Source of the DNA: Vibrio gallicus
Lineage (GTDB): Bacteria > Pseudomonadota > Gammaproteobacteria > Enterobacterales > Vibrionaceae
Length of the DNA stretch: 64,000 nucleotides
Direction: 5' to 3'
Assembly: GCF_024346875.1 (NCBI RefSeq)
Contig: NZ_AP024872.1
Coordinates: 558,001 to 622,000 of the forward strand
The first letter of the stretch is position 1, and the number at the start of each line of letters is the position of its first letter. The position numbers and the translations under genes are program-made. This document shows positions 27,050 to 35,253 of this stretch, in pieces. Below the pieces are notes generated by a model. It worked only from the letters and a program-made list of their open reading frames with translations. It was not told where the DNA came from and searched no databases.

Positions 27050-29204
27050 GTCGGGTGGACGACACTTGTTACCAAGTGCCGTCTCCCTAAGAACCCAGCG
27101 TGCAACTTTCACTGCACTAGGCTCAAGCCTCCACAAAGGCATCAGATGATACCCAGCAACTTATAAAGCAGTCGGAGCAGGTTCGTTCCAAGAGTTACGA
27201 GCTAACCTTTTTGACTTCCTTTTAGCCAAGTATTCTTGGTAAAGAGGGTCAAAGGGTGTCGCTGCACTTCGGATTTTCACATGTCTTTCTATCGGCACTT
27301 TAGCTATTTGGAACAGATTGAACTGGCAATCCATATCCATGATCTTCTGCCAACCGTGAAACTGCCACTGGCCTTTTCGGTTGATGAAGTATTTTAGGGC
27401 AATCCAAGTTTTAGACTTTGTTGGATGACGCCTTTTAGCCCAGTGCCATAACGAATGGAATAGCTTGTGACCTATATATCCGAATACCTGTTTGGCCACG
27501 CAGTGTCGATAATAGTTCGACCATCCCCTGAGCTTCGGATTTATCAGTTTGATAAGATCATTCACTGGAAGGGTTACGTGCTTTTTGATGAGTTCACGCA
27601 GGTTACTTAAGAACATCAACGTATTGGATTTACTCGGCTTAATGAGCAGTTTCCCTTTGTACTTTCTATGGTTGAACCCAAGAAAGTCAAAGCCATCGTT
27701 GATATGAGTAATATGCGTTTTATCTTCGGATAATGTTAAGCCTCTTTCCGCTAAGAAATCAGCAATCAACGGTTTGATATCGTTCTCCAGCACTTCCTTT
27801 GAAGCGCAAGTGACGACGAAGTCGTCGGCGTATCCAATGAAGTTAGCTCTTGCACCCTTTTTGAGTGCAGTAGACTTAATGTGCTGTTCGAGACCAGAGA
27901 GTGTCATTAACATCAAGGTTGGGGATATAATCCCGCCTTGAGGAGTGCCTTCATCGGTGTCGTAAAATAGCCCTTTGTCTACAAAACCAGACTTTAGCCA
28001 TTGCTCCAACATACGTTTATCAACAGCAACATTGTCCATAAGCCATTGATGCCCTATTTTGTCGAAACAGGCTTTTATGTCCCCTTCAAGAACCCATTGC
28101 GCTGACCGTTTCTGACCCAAGCAGATAAAACACTGGCCGATTGCGTCAGCAGTGCTTCGCCTTGGTCTAAAACCGTAGCTGTTAGGGTCGGCAAGACTTT
28201 CTGACACAGGCTCTAATGCTAATAGGTGAAGTGCTTGTTGCGCTCTGTCTATCATGCATGGAATGCCCAGTGGCCTAAGTTTGCCATTCTTTTTGGGGAT
28301 GTAGATACGCTTGAGCGGTTGGGCTTTGTATGCCTTTCGACTCAATTGATTCACTGCTTTCATGCGGCGTGTATCTGTATTCCAGATAACACCATCTATT
28401 CCAGACGTTTTACTGCCTTTATTTTGAGACACTCGCTTAACAGCAAGAAGTTTTGCTGAGCGAGAGTGAGTTAGTATCCATTGCAAGGCTTTCAACTTGC
28501 CGTGTTTACCTTCTCTAGTTGCCTTTGCGATACGCATCTGAAGCTTTAATACATGTGCCTCAACGGATTTCCAGTCTATTGACTGCCATTGAACGCTGTC
28601 AGGAGAGGCACTAATCTCTGTTGAAATCATCATTTGCATTTCTCCTTTAATAAAGTTCTTCAAATTCTCTCGCAACGGGAGACCAGTCGGAAGTGGGCTC
28701 ACTTTCGTGACCAGACACAAGTCTGTATCTGCATCGTTACAATGCAGCCTTCGCTTTTTCCAACCTCCTATACCTGCATCACTATCGGCCACATAGGCTT
28801 TCCCAAAGGGAGTGATACTGGCTTACCGTGTTCCGTATGTCGCGCAATGTCAGGGTAGATGCCCGCTATGGTGCGAAGAGTTCAATGATCACGAAAGAGC
28901 ATGGGGCAATCTCTTTCCGACTCTCGTGCCTTTTGGCTACAGCGTATTAACCACTTCCGCTGTTTCATCACATAACGCACCTTACGCGGATTCACTTATG
29001 TTCATCATACTGACTACCTAGCACTCACCCAATTGTGGTTATCAGGAGGATCGTCCTCTCACGATTTAGATCCCGATTGGCAAATGCCAATCTTCGTTAC
29101 ATTGTCAGAGCCGCTACTTTATTCAGGCTCCTAGGTTCATCTGGTGATACAGATGGTTCACACATTGAGCGGTGAACAGCGCTTCATACGACCTCACGTC
29201 GCAC
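27050..29204 (-). mobile_element. Group II intron (intron RNA with internal maturase)
   Basis: On the minus strand the intron begins GTGCGACGTGAGG (a group II 5' end of GUGYG type) at 29204 and ends CCCGAC at 27050. Domain V is at 27091-27124, a 34-base hairpin from GAGCC to GGGTTC with the GAAA-type loop AGTGAAAGT. Domain VI follows at about 27054-27088 (GACGGCACTTGGTAACAAGTGTCGTC). The maturase gene lies in domain IV. The first 570 or so bases (28640-29204) hold no gene and form domains I-III. The total length is about 2.15 kb. Exact exon borders are judged from motif fit and from the second, partial copy at 56202-56247. Confidence 0.85.
27161..28633 (-). CDS. ltrA: Group II intron reverse transcriptase/maturase
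   Basis: About 490 residues from the preferred start (MMISTEISAS, with AAAGGAG upstream). The RT domain has GSKTSGIDGVIW, PLGIPCMIDRAQQ, the catalytic FIGYADDFVVTC (YADD), and GTPQGGIISPTL. The maturase (X) domain follows (LRGWSNYYRHCVAKQVFGYI). The protein ends ERHVKIRSAATPFDPLYQEYLAKRKSKRL, so no HNH endonuclease domain is present. The protein binds its intron RNA, aids splicing and copies it into DNA. The open frame extends upstream to 28792, but that part is intron RNA. Confidence 0.93.
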   Translation of the reverse strand: MMISTEISASPDSVQWQSIDWKSVEAHVLKLQMRIAKATREGKHGKLKALQWILTHSRSAKLLAVKRVSQNKGSKTSGIDGVIWNTDTRRMKAVNQLSRKAYKAQPLKRIYIPKKNGKLRPLGIPCMIDRAQQALHLLALEPVSESLADPNSYGFRPRRSTADAIGQCFICLGQKRSAQWVLEGDIKACFDKIGHQWLMDNVAVDKRMLEQWLKSGFVDKGLFYDTDEGTPQGGIISPTLMLMTLSGLEQHIKSTALKKGARANFIGYADDFVVTCASKEVLENDIKPLIADFLAERGLTLSEDKTHITHINDGFDFLGFNHRKYKGKLLIKPSKSNTLMFLSNLRELIKKHVTLPVNDLIKLINPKLRGWSNYYRHCVAKQVFGYIGHKLFHSLWHWAKRRHPTKSKTWIALKYFINRKGQWQFHGWQKIMDMDCQFNLFQIAKVPIERHVKIRSAATPFDPLYQEYLAKRKSKRLARNSWNEPAPTAL

Positions 29205-29254
29205 GCCCCAAAGTTAGTTTGAGAGTTAGACTGTTCACTTCGCCGAAATGTAAT

Positions 29255-29284
29255 TTGACATACTTTTTCTTATGTAAGTAAAGT
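29255..29284 (+). promoter_or_regulatory. Promoter candidate for the TIR/Thoeris locus
   Basis: A perfect -35 TTGACA (29255-29260) and a -10-like TAAAGT (29279-29284) with an 18-base spacer, about 45 bases upstream of the first TIR gene. It lies just outside the group II intron 5' end. Confidence 0.5.
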
Positions 29285-29329
29285 ACCAGTAGTATTGGGA
29301 GCTTATAAGCATAAACAGGAAGCAATAAT

Positions 29330-30244
29330 ATGAAGACTGACCTATTTATTTCGTACGCGTGGACATCAGAAGTTCATCGAGAGTGGGTTCGTCTATTAGC
29401 AAACCAACTTCACCTCATTGGATACACCATAAAAATTGATGAAGTTGTTGATTATGGGTCAAGCCTAAGTGGCTTCATGAGAGAGGTTACTGAAGCCAAA
29501 CATGTGCTTTTGATTGTTGACGAAAACTATGTCGAACGAGCAAACAATCAACCATATTCAGGCGTTGGTATCGAGAGCACATGGATAAGTGAAGCTTTTA
29601 CTAGCAAGCCTGCTACATGGTTGTCAGTTCTCTTTGTGCGAAATCCTGATTGGAGATTGCCAGAGTGGCTTAAGGAGTATAACCCTAAGGGTTTTGACTT
29701 TAATTCCCTCCCTAACAAGAATGAGTTTCCTGGGGCAGTTCAGATTGATGCGATCTGGCGTTGGATTGAGGATCTACCCGCGGACAAAACACACGCAGTT
29801 CCATTATCTGTTGTTCATAAACGTGCTGCGCGACTTGAACGAATAGATGTTCTGGCCGATCCGGGTAATTACGTTAATCCAGCCCTCGATGGTCGTGTGA
29901 CTTTTTACTATAAAGAGCATTCGCACTACACAGTTGGTAATGGTGAATACCAGTTTAAAATAAAGTTCAGTGGGCGTTCTAATGATAGTGTTTATCTCTA
30001 TACAGATGGTGGCCTCAAAGCCGTCGGGTTAATTACAAGTCAAGAGGTCGACCCCAATACTGTAGAATCATTTTTAACGCAAGGAAGGACTATCACCCCA
30101 AAGGTTGGGCAGAGAGCAATCCTTTTGAACACAGGCGGAGCTCTCTGTGTTTTAACAATTGATGAGGTGCAATCCGAAGTTAATGAAAAAGAGTACATCC
30201 CCGAGCATGTCACGTTCACTTATCAAGTTCTGAAAAACTATTGA
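29330..30244 (+). CDS. TIR/SEFIR domain protein with beta-rich C-terminal domain
   Basis: 304 residues. Residues 1-155 form a TIR/SEFIR-type fold: LFISYAWTSEVHREWVRLLANQL at the start, then HVLLIVDENYVERAN and GVGIESTWISEAF, with Glu82 the candidate NADase glutamate. Residues about 160-304 form a separate beta-strand-rich domain (VTFYYKEHSHYTVGNGEYQF, IGVS-like turns absent) with no family I can name. It lies 230 bases before thsB on the same strand and is separated from it by a hairpin, so it may be an independent transcript. Thoeris loci often carry more than one TIR protein; this one is the least like ThsB. Confidence 0.85.
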   Translation: MKTDLFISYAWTSEVHREWVRLLANQLHLIGYTIKIDEVVDYGSSLSGFMREVTEAKHVLLIVDENYVERANNQPYSGVGIESTWISEAFTSKPATWLSVLFVRNPDWRLPEWLKEYNPKGFDFNSLPNKNEFPGAVQIDAIWRWIEDLPADKTHAVPLSVVHKRAARLERIDVLADPGNYVNPALDGRVTFYYKEHSHYTVGNGEYQFKIKFSGRSNDSVYLYTDGGLKAVGLITSQEVDPNTVESFLTQGRTITPKVGQRAILLNTGGALCVLTIDEVQSEVNEKEYIPEHVTFTYQVLKNY

Positions 30245-30316
30245 TGAGACACCCGAGTCAGCGATCATGATTACAGATTCAGTGAGACTTACGCTGACTC
30301 ATCTCTGTTCCAAAGT

Positions 30317-30344
30317 AAGTTAGCTCAAAATATTGAGCTAACTT
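30317..30344 (+). terminator. Hairpin between the first TIR gene and thsB
   Basis: A perfect 12-bp stem AAGTTAGCTCAA / TTGAGCTAACTT with loop AATA, followed by CTATCC. It would end the first TIR transcript or attenuate read-through into thsB. Confidence 0.65.
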
Positions 30345-30476
30345 CTATCCAAGTTTGCCATATTTTCAATAAATTCAGGTCAATGGGTTGAATTTTAAGT
30401 TACAACCCCAAATCTAAATACAAGAGAAGTTGCATATGAGCAACCTTGAAACCTATTGACTCAGAAAGGTGGAATT

Positions 30477-30962
30477 ATGGCCAGAAAACCAGTTTTTTTT
30501 AGTTTCCATTACGGAAATGATGTAATGCGCGTGCAGCAAGTTCGGAACATAGGTGCGCTTGAAGGCAACACCCCAGTTTCAGCTAACGACTGGGAAACAG
30601 TAAAACGTGGCGGTGATGCATCTATCAAACGCTGGATCGATGATAATTTTAAGTACAAGCAATGCGTTATCGTTCTTGTGGGGAAAGAGACTCACGCTCG
30701 TCCTTGGGTTAAATACGAAATTGAAAAGGCTTGGAATGATGGAAAACCAATTTTTGGCATTCATATTCACAACTTAGCCTGCCCTCGCAACGGAAAAAGC
30801 CTAAAAGGTAAGAATCCATTTGAGCAGTTCACATTTAAGGACGGAACAAAACTGTCATCGATCGTGAGCTGCTACGATCCTAACCCAAAAGAGACTTACA
30901 AGGACATAGCTGAAAAAATGGAGTCTTGGGTTAACAAAGCCATAGCTCAAAGAAAAAAATAG
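30477..30962 (+). CDS. thsB: Thoeris ThsB (TIR domain NAD-derived signal synthase)
   Basis: 161 residues from the ATG at 30477, which has AAGGTGG upstream; the TTG at 30456 is not needed. The start MARKPVFFSFHYGNDVMRV, the ANDWETVKRGGDASIKRWID stretch, CVIVLVGKETHARPWVKYEIEKAW and PIFGIHIHNL are the arrangement of Bacillus cereus ThsB. The catalytic Glu is Glu81 in WVKYEIEK. In type I Thoeris, ThsB senses phage and makes a cyclic ADP-ribose isomer that activates ThsA. It lies directly upstream of thsA. Confidence 0.92.
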   Translation: MARKPVFFSFHYGNDVMRVQQVRNIGALEGNTPVSANDWETVKRGGDASIKRWIDDNFKYKQCVIVLVGKETHARPWVKYEIEKAWNDGKPIFGIHIHNLACPRNGKSLKGKNPFEQFTFKDGTKLSSIVSCYDPNPKETYKDIAEKMESWVNKAIAQRKK

Positions 30963-31087
30963 CCGCGATATCCCAAACTAAAGAGCGTACTTTGCTATAC
31001 GAAAAGATGCATTACTTACCAAAGTGCAGCTTTTTTCATTGCTACCACTTATAACGCCATAAAAATGAGTCAATAGAGATACTAATA

Positions 31088-32530
31088 ATGAGAGACCGCA
31101 TAAAACAGTCATTTCTACAAGATATAGGAAAAGAGCTTGCCGAAGAAAACGTAGCAATTTTTGCGGGGGCTGGAATGTCGGCAGGATCTGGATTCGTAAA
31201 CTGGGTAGAGTTACTCCGCCCCATAGCTGATGAACTAGGTCTTGATGTTGATAGAGAAAACGATCTGGTCGCTCTCGCTCAATATCACTGTAATGATAAT
31301 GAAGCCAACCGTAGCCAGTTAAACCAAAGATTAATTGAAGAGTTTTCAAGAGAAGCCGAAGAAACTGAGAATCACAGAATACTGGCTAGACTTCCGATCC
31401 GCACTTACTGGACTACCAACTATGACAGAGTTATAGAATTAGCTCTAGACAAGGCTGGGAAAATTGCCGATACAAAGCATACTAAAGATCACTTGGCTAC
31501 GACAAAACCAAAACGTGATGCTGTTGTTTACAAGATGCACGGCGATGTTGAACACCCAAGTCAAGCTGTTCTAACCAAAGATGATTATGAAAAATATCAT
31601 GTCAAAATGGAACAATACTTAGCTAACTTAAAAGGCGACCTAATTTCTAAGACATTCATTTTCATCGGCTTTAGTTTTACCGATCCAAACTTAGACTATA
31701 TTCTTAGCAGAGTTCGTGTAGCTTATGAAAAGAACCAAAGACGACACTACTGTTTTATAAAAAATGTAGAAAAGCAAAAAGATGAAGACGATGTAGATTT
31801 CAAGTATCGCGTTAGAAAACAAGAATATTTTGTAAAAGACCTCGCAAGATTCAACATCAAAACAATATTGGTTGATGATTTCCGAGAGATTACTGATTTA
31901 CTAAAAAGGCTTGAGAAGAAATTCAAATCTAAAACCGTATTTATTTCAGGTGCGGCTCATGAATACGGAAATATGGAAGAGCATCAAGCTTTAAAGTTTG
32001 TATATGATTTAAGTAAGAAATTAGTTTCGAAAAATATGCGAATTGTCTCAGGTTTCGGCTTAGGCGTTGGCAGTTCCGTCATTTCTGGCGCACTAGAACA
32101 AACATTTAAAAATCCAAAAGCAAAACTTGAAGACAAGCTTATATTACGGCCATTCCCACAATCTACCGCGGGAGACACCCCGTTATCTGGGCTTTGGACG
32201 AAATATCGAGAAGATATGATAAATTATGCAGGAATAGCATTGTTTCTATTTGGAAATAAATCAAATGGAGAAGACATTATATCCTCCAATGGCATGCGAG
32301 AAGAGTTTGAAATTGCAAAACAAAATGAGCTGTTCCTATTGCCTATTGGTGCGACAGGGTATATGTCAAAAGAGTTATGGTTAGAGCTAAACACTCAAAT
32401 CCAAGATAATCCTAGCATTTCAAATAAAATGAAGGAACTTTATCTAAAACTATGTGAGTTAGAAATTGAGTCTGAGAATCTGATTGACATCATAATAGAA
32501 ATACTCGAGCTAAACGAGAAAAGTCAATAA
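31088..32530 (+). CDS. thsA: Thoeris ThsA (SIR2-SLOG NADase effector)
   Basis: 480 residues, the length of B. cereus ThsA. The SIR2 domain has FAGAGMSAGSGF (25-36), TTNYDRVIE with the catalytic Asn111, and KMHGDVEHPS with His151; these match the known Asn/His pair of ThsA. From about residue 284 an SLOG domain begins (TVFISGAAHEYG, then RIVSGFGLGVGSSVISGAL), the pocket for the cyclic ADP-ribose signal. When activated the enzyme depletes NAD+ and stops phage growth. No membrane segment is present. The gene is AT-rich compared with the bat operon. Confidence 0.95.
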   Translation: MRDRIKQSFLQDIGKELAEENVAIFAGAGMSAGSGFVNWVELLRPIADELGLDVDRENDLVALAQYHCNDNEANRSQLNQRLIEEFSREAEETENHRILARLPIRTYWTTNYDRVIELALDKAGKIADTKHTKDHLATTKPKRDAVVYKMHGDVEHPSQAVLTKDDYEKYHVKMEQYLANLKGDLISKTFIFIGFSFTDPNLDYILSRVRVAYEKNQRRHYCFIKNVEKQKDEDDVDFKYRVRKQEYFVKDLARFNIKTILVDDFREITDLLKRLEKKFKSKTVFISGAAHEYGNMEEHQALKFVYDLSKKLVSKNMRIVSGFGLGVGSSVISGALEQTFKNPKAKLEDKLILRPFPQSTAGDTPLSGLWTKYREDMINYAGIALFLFGNKSNGEDIISSNGMREEFEIAKQNELFLLPIGATGYMSKELWLELNTQIQDNPSISNKMKELYLKLCELEIESENLIDIIIEILELNEKSQ

Positions 32531-32548
32531 TATAAACATTAAAAACAT

Positions 32549-32571
32549 AAGCCATGGCATTGTCATGGCTT
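32549..32571 (+). terminator. Weak hairpin after thsA
   Basis: An 8-bp stem AAGCCATG / CATGGCTT with a 7-base loop, without a proper T-run. It may partly separate thsA from the next TIR gene. Confidence 0.45.
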
Positions 32572-32593
32572 TCAACATAGAAAAAGAATTGCC

Positions 32594-33772
32594 ATGGCGG
32601 GAATTGTAAAGAGAAAGTATAATAAAGAAACTGGCTTATATATTAAGTCATTCACACAACCACTTAAGTCGATATCAAAGATCCTCCCTGTTGAATATAA
32701 CAAGATTACAATACCAAATATATTTAAAGAGTTTTATCCCAGACAGTGGAATGAACTTATTAGTCGGTACCAATACTATACCGATAAAGACAAAAACCTT
32801 CAAAAGAATGGAAAGAAGACTCGTTTCCATCATGAAAGGCCAGAAGATTTCTTATTTGGCTTAGCTAAGACCAAACAGATCATATCTCATAGATTCAAAG
32901 AAGAGCATAAAAAACACTTTAATAAATCAGTCAGAGACCATGAGTATGAGAAATTTAAGGAAAAAAGAAAAATAGAAAACAACATTTACCAAAAAAAGAT
33001 TTCAGAAAACAACAAACTAGCACAAAACGTGGAGCCATTATATATAGACTTATTTATATTTCAATACCATAGAAAAGGCATTTCCATTCAAGAAAAATTA
33101 GAGATTGTAAATGAAATTAAAAAATTCAACTGTAAGAAGTCAATAAGATTCTTACAGAAATTAAATGATAGTGAGAGAAACAATCAAGTAAGAAGAGAGG
33201 CGTTTAATCATCTTCAGAAATCAGGAATATATGTAAAGCTTCGTAAAAATTTCAAAGGAAAGCAGAAGCAGTATCACGTAGAGCGTGACAGTTTCATGGT
33301 AACACCAAGAGACCTAATCAAAAGACTAGAATCTAACTCAATGCAAACTAAAAAGTCATTTGATATTTTCATCTCACACAGTTTTAATGATAACAATGAA
33401 GCATTAAAGTTAAAGGATGCTCTAAACAACCTCAATTTGTCAGTTTATATAGACTGGACAAGCGACAATGATTTTTTAAGGCGTGAAATAGCTAGTGACT
33501 ATACTAAACTGGTTCTAATGGAAAGAATAAAGCAGTCTGGTGTTATAATTTTCTTGAAATCAGAAAATTCAACATCCTCGGATTTTAAGATAAAGTCACT
33601 TTGGGTTGAAATGGAGCTATCCTTTGCCAAGGAAATAAACAAGAAAATCTTTTGTGTTAATTTGTCTGAAGGAAATAGTCCGTTTGAGGAAATTTCAACG
33701 GTCTTAAATGATGATAATATTGATATACAGAAAGAAAGCATTAAAGATATTTATTCTCACCTGAATAAATAA
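32594..33772 (+). CDS. Protein with C-terminal TIR domain and unknown N-terminal region
   Basis: 392 residues, very rich in Lys, Asn and Ile. Residues 1-250 have no family I recognise. They are basic and helical, with HHERPEDFLFGLAKTKQI and a segment (IQEKLEIVNEIKKFNCKKSI, then LQKSGIYVKLRK) that looks like a winged or three-helix unit. Residues about 255-392 are a TIR domain: FDIFISHSFNDNNEALKLKD, LSVYIDWTSDNDFL and SLWVEMELSFAKEINKKIF, with the catalytic-type Glu in WVEME. Being 63 bases after thsA, it is likely a third Thoeris sensor. Its N-terminal region may be the recognition part. Confidence 0.8.
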   Translation: MAGIVKRKYNKETGLYIKSFTQPLKSISKILPVEYNKITIPNIFKEFYPRQWNELISRYQYYTDKDKNLQKNGKKTRFHHERPEDFLFGLAKTKQIISHRFKEEHKKHFNKSVRDHEYEKFKEKRKIENNIYQKKISENNKLAQNVEPLYIDLFIFQYHRKGISIQEKLEIVNEIKKFNCKKSIRFLQKLNDSERNNQVRREAFNHLQKSGIYVKLRKNFKGKQKQYHVERDSFMVTPRDLIKRLESNSMQTKKSFDIFISHSFNDNNEALKLKDALNNLNLSVYIDWTSDNDFLRREIASDYTKLVLMERIKQSGVIIFLKSENSTSSDFKIKSLWVEMELSFAKEINKKIFCVNLSEGNSPFEEISTVLNDDNIDIQKESIKDIYSHLNK

Positions 33773-34112
33773 CTTTCGTCTAAACGTACTTATTACCATA
33801 AGAACAACTTACACTAAACTCTGTGAATCAAATAAACCTTGTCAACAGACGGTCGATTGGAAGGGGGTTAGTCAATAAGAATTTTTCCTCTTCCCTCTTG
33901 GCTTTCTTGGTATTCGGTTTTCATAAAAAGTCACTATTTCCACCTCCATTATTTTTTCTAATCCACCAACTCTCTCGCAAGTTCATTTCCCTAAATCACT
34001 TTTGTCCCATAACGTGTTACAAGTCAACGTATGCATAAAAATCACCCTAATCTCTTGCGAAGTATAACCTTAGCACTTAGCCTGTATGTATGTACAGTTT
34101 AAGTGAGCCGTT
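33773..34112. other. Intergenic region between the TIR locus and the recombinase module
   Basis: 340 AT-rich bases. No credible gene is present. Close to the recombinase gene it holds a motif AAGTATAACCTTA (34060-34072) and a composite palindrome (34074-34105). These are candidates for the element's recombination site or the recombinase operator. Confidence 0.5.
34074..34105 (+). promoter_or_regulatory. Nested palindrome upstream of the recombinase gene
   Basis: Two nested inverted repeats share one centre: CACTTA...TAAGTG outside and CTGTA-TGTATG-TACAG inside. The whole 32-base structure ends 8 bases before the ATG of the first recombinase. It could be an autoregulatory operator or a recombinase core site. 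Confidence 0.5.
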
Positions 34113-35246
34113 ATGCTTTGCATTAAATCCACATCTGACTTTGAGATAGAAAGCGTCAAATACCCTAACTTCCCTTTGCTAACTTGGGAGACTGATAATT
34201 CAGTTCTAGGGATTGAATCAGGAATGCTTTGTGTAGAGGCGTTGCAGTTCTTGGTATATGAGTGCTTAAAACGAGGCCGAGTGAATAGTGAGAACACTTG
34301 GTGGACGTATGGCAATCACCTAGGTCAATTCCTGACATTCTGTGAGCAGAACAGTTTGGATTGGCGAGACATTTCAGAAAGCAGCGAAGATGAAATGTTA
34401 GTCAGTGCTTATCGTGACCTTTGTGTTGGTGAGTTTGGCATGTCGGTAAATTCAACCAATCAGCATTTAAGAACGATAGTGCGTTTCTATTCTTATGGCG
34501 TCGGTAAGTGGTTTAAGTCATTACCTTACTCTCTAGAATCCGTTTCAGTGAATAAAGGCCAGCAGTTTTTGGCTCATACAGAAAGAAACGGTGGTAAGAA
34601 GTACAGTTCTGATTTGATGATGAAAACCTTTGAGAAGAAAGCTCAGTTTTTATCGGTAATTGAAGTGCGAGAGCTTTTATCTGCAATTGAAAATCCAACC
34701 TTAAAGCTGATAGTTCGCTTATGTCTACAGACAGGAATTAGACGAAAAGAACTGTTGCTGTTTCCCTTACATGTAATAAGAAAGCCTACTGGAAACAGAG
34801 CTTACTATGAGGTCAACATTTCACGAACCAAAGGTGAGAAAGAGCGCAAGATACACATCCCGACACGATTGATGGAGGACTTGTGGCATTATGTAAATGA
34901 GGCTCGTTTTCAGAAGCAGCAAGAGTCAGGAGTGGTATCAGATTGCTTGTTTTTAACGTCTGATGGTCAAGAGTGGACTTCTCAAGGCTCTGCTTTTGGT
35001 AAGGCTCTCAAGTCGCTTAACTTACCCTTTCACGTATCACCGCACATGCTAAGGCATACTTACGCAACGCACATGCTGAAAGGAATGTTAGAGCATAAAA
35101 GCAGTAAGTTTGAACCCTTGATGTACCTACAAGCTAGGCTTGGACATTCGAGTATCACAACCACGATGAAATATTTGCACTTGGTTAATGATTTAGTCGA
35201 TGACCTGTCAATTGAGTATCAGCAACAAATTGATGCGATTGTGTAG
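34113..35246 (+). CDS. intA: Tyrosine recombinase (first of the module)
   Basis: 377 residues. The catalytic set is complete: Arg in LCLQTGIRRKELL, His-x-x-Arg in SPHMLRHTYATHML, His in ARLGHSSITTTMKYLHLV and the nucleophilic Tyr in MKYLHL. The N-terminal half is a SAM-like core-binding domain. It begins a four-gene, same-strand operon of recombinase-type proteins. The order (recombinase, degenerate recombinase, recombinase, small coiled-coil protein) fits the intA-tfp-intB-srap set I recall from strand-biased circularizing integrative elements of Vibrio; Tn554-like or RIT elements are alternatives. Confidence 0.85.
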   Translation: MLCIKSTSDFEIESVKYPNFPLLTWETDNSVLGIESGMLCVEALQFLVYECLKRGRVNSENTWWTYGNHLGQFLTFCEQNSLDWRDISESSEDEMLVSAYRDLCVGEFGMSVNSTNQHLRTIVRFYSYGVGKWFKSLPYSLESVSVNKGQQFLAHTERNGGKKYSSDLMMKTFEKKAQFLSVIEVRELLSAIENPTLKLIVRLCLQTGIRRKELLLFPLHVIRKPTGNRAYYEVNISRTKGEKERKIHIPTRLMEDLWHYVNEARFQKQQESGVVSDCLFLTSDGQEWTSQGSAFGKALKSLNLPFHVSPHMLRHTYATHMLKGMLEHKSSKFEPLMYLQARLGHSSITTTMKYLHLVNDLVDDLSIEYQQQIDAIV

Positions 35247-35253
35247 GTGAAGC

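Noticed and set aside
28640..29204. Plus-strand and upstream minus-strand open frames in the intron
   Set aside because: This stretch is the structured intron RNA upstream of the maturase; the frames are shadows or read-through of the maturase frame.
33823..34038. 71-residue open frame between the third TIR gene and the recombinase
   Set aside because: It lacks a ribosome site, has an odd composition for a protein, and overlaps the probable recombination or operator region.
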